Source: Mytilinidion resinicola (Eukaryota > Ascomycota > Dothideomycetes > Mytilinidiales > Mytilinidiaceae). From it: a stretch of 32,233 nt of DNA. This document shows positions 28,331 through 32,233 of the stretch, one piece after another. Location of the stretch: the NCBI RefSeq assembly GCF_010093595.1, contig NW_022985450.1, positions 1,172,717 to 1,204,949 on the forward strand. Direction: 5' to 3'. The notes beneath the pieces were generated by a model, which was given only the letters and a program-made list of their open reading frames with translations, had not been told where the DNA came from and did not search any database. The position numbers were made by a program, and so were the translations under genes. Numbering within the stretch: position 1 is the stretch's first letter; each line of letters opens with the position of its first letter.

Positions 28331-28579
28331 ATGCTTGAACCACAACTCTCAGGTTCACGCAAACGTCAACGCTCAGAGCGGCCTCAACCGAACGGAATAT
28401 CGCAATCGGCGTCGAAAAAGCAGAGGCTCAGCCATCCCAGCGGATCCCAACCACCGGCGGCATTTTGGGATAACTTATCGAAGATCTGGTTGACGAAACG
28501 AGCGTTGAGAGAGCAAGACCGAAGAAACCCTCAAGTCGTCGGACTTCATGCGAGAGAAGAGCCGTCGATCCTCCCTTAA
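28331..28579 (+). pseudogene. N-terminal fragment of the large fungal family
   Basis: ATG 28331 opens MLEPQLSGSRKRQRSERPQP, then SASKKQRLSHPSGSQPP, then AAFWDNLSKIWLTKRALREQ with DRRN, and stops at 28577-28579. I remember this basic NLS-like start plus the FWDNLSK.WLT..AL.E.DRR block as the N-terminus of the uncharacterised fungal family whose C-terminus appears at 9027-9629. Homologs continue for several hundred residues; here only 82 codons remain, so the gene is truncated. Confidence 0.5.
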
Positions 28580-28730
28580 CCATCGCTTTCCATCTATGAA
28601 GACCACTTTCCATAGCTCTTTCATGCACGGGAAATGAGAAAATATATCAAACGTATGCATTCCGAAGCTAAAATGCTAAACACGATCACAAGCGGTAACC
28701 GAAGTCTCGTGCTTTTGCTCTGACGCGCTT

Positions 28731-29937
28731 TTAATTATAATCGGGATCGTTGTCCGCTATGCGCTTCGCTGCTCTCTCCTCTTGCTTAGCATACCTCGCT
28801 TCATCACTAGAAGTGATTTGGTCTGGAGGCGTCTCCGATTTTTTACGCTTTTTGAGTCCAGGAGCAATTGAATGCTCGCCAAGTGATTCCAAGGGTTCTA
28901 CCATAGTCTCCGCCGCACCAAGGTATTCGCAGAGTTGTCGAGTAGAGACAACCAGTTCTCGATCTTCATCTCCAATCTCGTTGTGTGCAAGTTCTTCATA
29001 AGCAAAGTCTCTCAGCTGAAGCCGTAGGCCTGGATGAGCAGTAGGGGTTCCGTGATCGTCGCGGAACGCCTGCGAAGGGTGTCAGCGTAAAGAAAGAGTA
29101 GTGTCCTGGAACGAGGCATACATTATCCGCTACTTCTTGAACAACTCTTAACTCGTTCCCGTCAATAGTACTGACTACATGAGTTCGCCACACTGACAAC
29201 GTTGCCTTCCGTGAATCCTTATTGCCATATTCGATGTTCAGGCCAACAACAACTTGCACGCTAGAATTAGAATCGAGAAGATAATCTTCAGCTAGCCGGC
29301 CCAACCTCTTCCTCTTCTGCGAATATGCGACTTCGATAATAACCCCAGGGTATCGTGCCTCTTTATGCCAGAAAGAAGCATCCGGCTCATGTCTTGAATT
29401 TGTGTTAGTCGGAGACCCATCCCCGGGAAAGTAGATCTCAGTAGAACGGGCTGCGCGAACCTTCTGCGCGAAGCGGGCCGCCCTGTCTGACCCGCTGCGA
29501 ATGGCTTTCAGCTGGCTACGGATTGCGTCCTCAACTCCGTCAATGAAGAGTTCATGTACTCCGGTCGGCATGCGAACGACAAGCCGATCGCTTTCTCCGC
29601 TGTAATCATATCTGCCCGATCTCTGTCGTTAGCCGCCGTATCCATCATTCCTTGAGTACACGCACCGTATCTTGTCTTTTAAATATCCCGACAGCGGCTC
29701 GTCTCGGCGAAGCTGACGCTCTATCTCATCGTACTCTCCTCGTGCAAGCTGAAATTCTATCCACGGGTGTTGCTTGATGTGCTTTCCGGCTCGGATGTCT
29801 TTGAAAAGTGCGATAACTCGGTGGGCCTGCGGAAAGGGCTTCTCGTCGGTCGGCGGAGGCGTCAAAGGCGGGTCTGCGAGACTCGAAGGCGGCGTGATGT
29901 GTTGATGGTGTGCTAAAGGAGTTTGCGACGTAGACAT
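28731..29937 (-). CDS. PD-(D/E)XK-like fungal protein, three exons, intact, 366 aa
   Basis: Exon 1 is 29937-29666, exon 2 is 29611-29122, exon 3 is 29069-28731 (stop TAA). Intron 1 is 54 bp (GTGCGT donor, GGCTAAC branch, GCAG acceptor); intron 2 is 52 bp (GTATGC donor, CGCAG acceptor). A Met at 30012 is in frame, but Met 29937 starts the conserved-looking text. Order: Pro-rich start (PLTPPPTDEKPF), PWIEFQLARGEYDEIERQL, VVRMPTGVHELFIDGVED, FAQKVRAARSTEIYFP, EPDASFWH (Asp168), YPGVIIEVAYSQKRKRLG (Glu184), VVVGLNIEYG, then GLRLQLRDFAYEEL and a basic C-terminus (LKKRKKSETPP). The D...E-x-x-x-SQK arrangement resembles a restriction-endonuclease-fold core with an altered last motif; activity is inference. 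The family is common in fungi and uncharacterised. No lesions seen. Confidence 0.8.
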
Positions 29938-30458
29938 AGCCGTACATTGCGCTGCATCGCGAAGTTGCACGATGGCTGGTGCGAGATTGATCACGGTTGA
30001 GATACTGGGCATTTTTGTTGACTCAGCAACTGATCTGCCAAGGCCGAGGATGCACCAATGGCGGAGGGCTACAGCACTAATCCTGAAAAGTCATCAACCA
30101 TTTGCAGTATGCGCCCACCGCATGCTACCAAGTGGCAACAACGTCCATCCCAAACTCTGCTTCTATCGAGGTCAGAAAAATGACGCCTCTCGCGCAAACC
30201 CTATAGCCGGAACGGGTCGGCCGCCCTCCCTGCTTATGGTGGCAATGCCTAGTTGCCTAGTGCCAAATCACTTTTATCACAATTACATGAACACATGCAT
30301 TCGGATTAGCGATAACACAGTGCATCTTGTGGGGGGCTTGCACCTCTCATTTCCGCTTCAAGGCCAGCAGCAACCGCCGTGCTACCGTCGAAGCCTTCTA
30401 CCGCATTGCTCCTTCCTCAAACTACTGAGACTGGTATGCGTATCGCATTATCCCTTAA
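29938..30458. other. Upstream region between the nuclease-like gene and piggyBac
   Basis: A plus-strand open stretch (29972-30550) overlaps the 5' end of the minus-strand gene and runs into the piggyBac terminus. It has no domain or splice evidence and is probably chance. The sequence would hold the promoter of the minus-strand gene. Confidence 0.35.
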
Positions 30459-32233
30459 CCCGTCGGGGTGCAACGCTCGGGCCAGTTTTCAGGCCCGTGC
30501 AGCAACACCGTGCTGAGGTGTGCAGGAGGCATCAACAGAGCTGTAAATAGTCGAATTAGCTAGTTCCCTGAGCCCAAATCAATGCAACAGAATGCCGCGA
30601 ACATCAAATGACATCGATTATGTGAAATGGAAGGATCCACGCACCAAAACGTCCAAAAAGCCGCCGCCAGAGCCCTGGCCTCTGCCTCAATTCACTCCCC
30701 CTTCGAATAGACGACTATTACCACCCCGGCGAAGCTGCTGTCCCCCTCGGCACTGATAGACGCGATCCTATGGCCCTTTTTGGCTTGTTTTTCGACGATG
30801 AAATGCTAGATCGGATGACCGCGTGGACAAATCAATATGCAGAGGCGCACCTGGCGTTGGAGGAGGACGCCCCTGAGGGCAAGGCAAGGCCATGGCTGCC
30901 TACGTGTAGGCAGGAGCTGTACGCCTACTTTAGAGTCGTGATTCACATGGGAATCACCGTGGAGCCGGCCATAGAGGACTATTGGGGGCCGCTTGAAAAG
31001 GGAGCTGCTCACAAGGTGGGCGACTATATATCGAAGACGCGATGGGAGCAGCTTGAGCGCTATATTCGATGCTCTCCTGTGCCTCAGGACGGCTTTCACA
31101 GTACATTTAACCGCGTAGATAAGCTCTCGGAGCATCTGCGAGTACGCTGCCGGCGGTACTGGCGCCCAGGCCCGCACCTAGCTGTCGATGAGACCATACA
31201 GAGGTTCATGGGCAGAGCGCCGGAAATTGTCAATATTCCATTAAAACCTACACCAGAAGGCTTCAAGATATGGGTCTTGGCGAATCAGGGCTATGTTCTC
31301 GACTGGCTATGGCATGCCAAAGGCGACAAGAAGGGGCCTGTAGACCTGGATACATCCTTCCTGGATAAAGGCTTTACAAAGACGCAAGCCGTTGTCCTTG
31401 ATCTGCTTACTCAATGTCGCCCAGGCACGCAGGAGCGCCTATATCCGCCGGACAAGCACGTAGTTTGGCTGGACAATCTCTTCAGCAGTGTGAAGCTCTT
31501 TGAACGGCTGAGATCTCTTGGAATTGGAGCTGCCGGCACGGTCAGAACTACACGCACAAAACGAGAGGAGCTTGGAGAGGAGGAACACGACGTGGAGGTC
31601 CTCACAGCCGATCAAAAGGCCTCTAATAAGGCCTCAAAAAGGAGGACCAAGGCCAAAAGAACAGTGCCAGCTGAGCGCTTCTCAGCATCACTTACAGACC
31701 TTAAATTAAGCCACGATAAGCAAATTCCATGGGGCCAGCTATACGGAGAGTTATCTAGGAGTCATAAGGTAATGGAGTTTGCCTGGAAGGACGCCACGGT
31801 GGTTCTATTCCTGTCTACAATTCATGATGGTACGTACATCGTCCTCAACACTATACCGCAGAGCCGCTGACGTCATACATCGCCAGGTCAAAACTACATC
31901 GCGAAGCTACGAAAACGACCCTCTACAATGTCCACAGGCTACAGGCAAACAGCGAAGGTGTTCGGCGATAAGGCTAGGAAGGAATTGGATATACCAGACT
32001 TCATAGAGGAGTACAATCTCTTCATGTGCGGCGTCGACGTGGCCGACCAATTAAGGTCCTACTACAACACCGAGAGGACTCATAGGAAGACGTGGAAGCC
32101 TCTATTCTCTTTCCTATTAGATACAGTAGTTGGCAATTGTTACCAGCTGTCCACCTACAGGATAGTGGGTGAGCGAACTCTACGCCAACATTCGCATGCC
32201 CAATTCCGCCGCAACCTACGCGATGCCCTCCTC
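30459..32233 (+). mobile_element. piggyBac-type DNA transposon, 5' end and most of the transposase
   Basis: TTAA at 30455-30458, the obligatory piggyBac target, is followed by CCCGTCGGGGTGCAACGC and a GGGCC...GGCCC arm, as expected for a GC-rich terminal repeat. The transposase remnant begins about 130 bp on. The right end lies outside the window. Confidence 0.6.
30592..32233 (+). pseudogene. piggyBac transposase (DDE_Tnp_1_7), frameshifted and with a stop; runs off the window
   Basis: ATG 30592 opens MPRTSNDIDYVKWKDPRT and PEPWPLPQFTPPSNRRLLPP, then goes out of frame. The main frame from about 30770 (ALFGLFFDDEMLDRMTAWTN) is open for 366 codons. TGA 31868-31870 follows IPQSR; CGA to TGA is likely, because the same frame continues with KVFGDKARKELDIP and FMCGVDVADQLRSYYN to the window end. 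The catalytic aspartates are visible: AVDETIQRF (codon 31187), WLDNLFSS (codon 31472) and CGVDVADQ (codon 32036), matching the piggyBac DDD triad. The Cys-rich C-terminal domain lies beyond the window. Catalytic residues are intact, so inactivation came from the stop and the frameshift. Confidence 0.8.

Noticed and set aside
29972..30550. 192-codon plus-strand open frame
   Set aside because: It overlaps the 5' end of an intact minus-strand gene and crosses the TTAA boundary of the piggyBac element; no family resemblance.
5490..32233. Reassignment of TAA/TAG to Gln as an explanation of the in-frame stops
   Set aside because: Intact genes here (10838, 26119, 29937) end normally at TAA or TAG, some sites need Trp or Arg instead, and RIP explains the CpA context; no such nuclear code is known in filamentous fungi.

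Overview
The window looks like a transposon-rich, accessory-type region of a filamentous ascomycete (Pezizomycotina). Reasons: genes are split by very short introns (45-95 bp) with GT..AG ends and CTAAC/CTAAT branch points; the elements are fungal in type (Ty3/Gypsy, Tad-like LINE, hAT, MULE, piggyBac); and there is strong repeat-induced point mutation (RIP), seen as A+T-rich, TpA-rich blocks in which transposon proteins are readable only through many stops. I cannot name a species. Layout: 1-4430 is a minus-strand Gypsy element (gag, protease, RT, RNase H and integrase all recognisable) destroyed by RIP. 4431-4930 is a GC-rich LTR/promoter-like island. 4931-5489 is another A+T-rich block. 5490-7030 is the 3' part of a Tad-like LINE. 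7075-7860 is A+T-rich sequence. 7864-9020 is the 3' half of a hAT element. 9027-9629 is the broken C-terminus of a large fungal gene family. 9894-10838 is an intact nucleotidyltransferase-like gene, divergent from a broken PD-(D/E)XK-like gene (11237-12309). 12795-13500 is a MULE remnant. 14061-14948 is a PD-(D/E)XK nuclease-like ORF. 15128-15594 holds three minisatellites. 16732-18780 carries decayed exons of an unrecognised minus-strand gene, including a duplicated exon-intron module. 19279-20848 holds an unrecognised broken gene followed by a Ras2-type GTPase gene whose catalytic Gln codon is a stop. 21435-25087 holds two small ORFs, a frameshifted unknown gene and a second PD-(D/E)XK-like fragment. 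26119-26961 is an intact divergent protein kinase. 27054-28579 holds further fragments. 28731-29937 is an intact three-exon nuclease-like gene. 30459 to the window end is a piggyBac element. Two themes stand out. First, most broken genes differ from an open frame by transition-type stops (Gln to TAA/TAG, Trp to TAG/TGA, Arg to TGA); RIP-like C-to-T change in CpA accounts for most of them, and the TGA cases need CpG or other contexts. Second, the non-transposon genes are enriched in restriction-endonuclease-fold-like proteins, a kinase and a nucleotidyltransferase-like protein. That mix resembles the nuclease and kinase toxin-domain repertoire described for Crinkler/CR-type eukaryotic effectors. 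Whether they form a system is inference; nothing in the sequence proves joint function. Family names given are from memory and were not searched.
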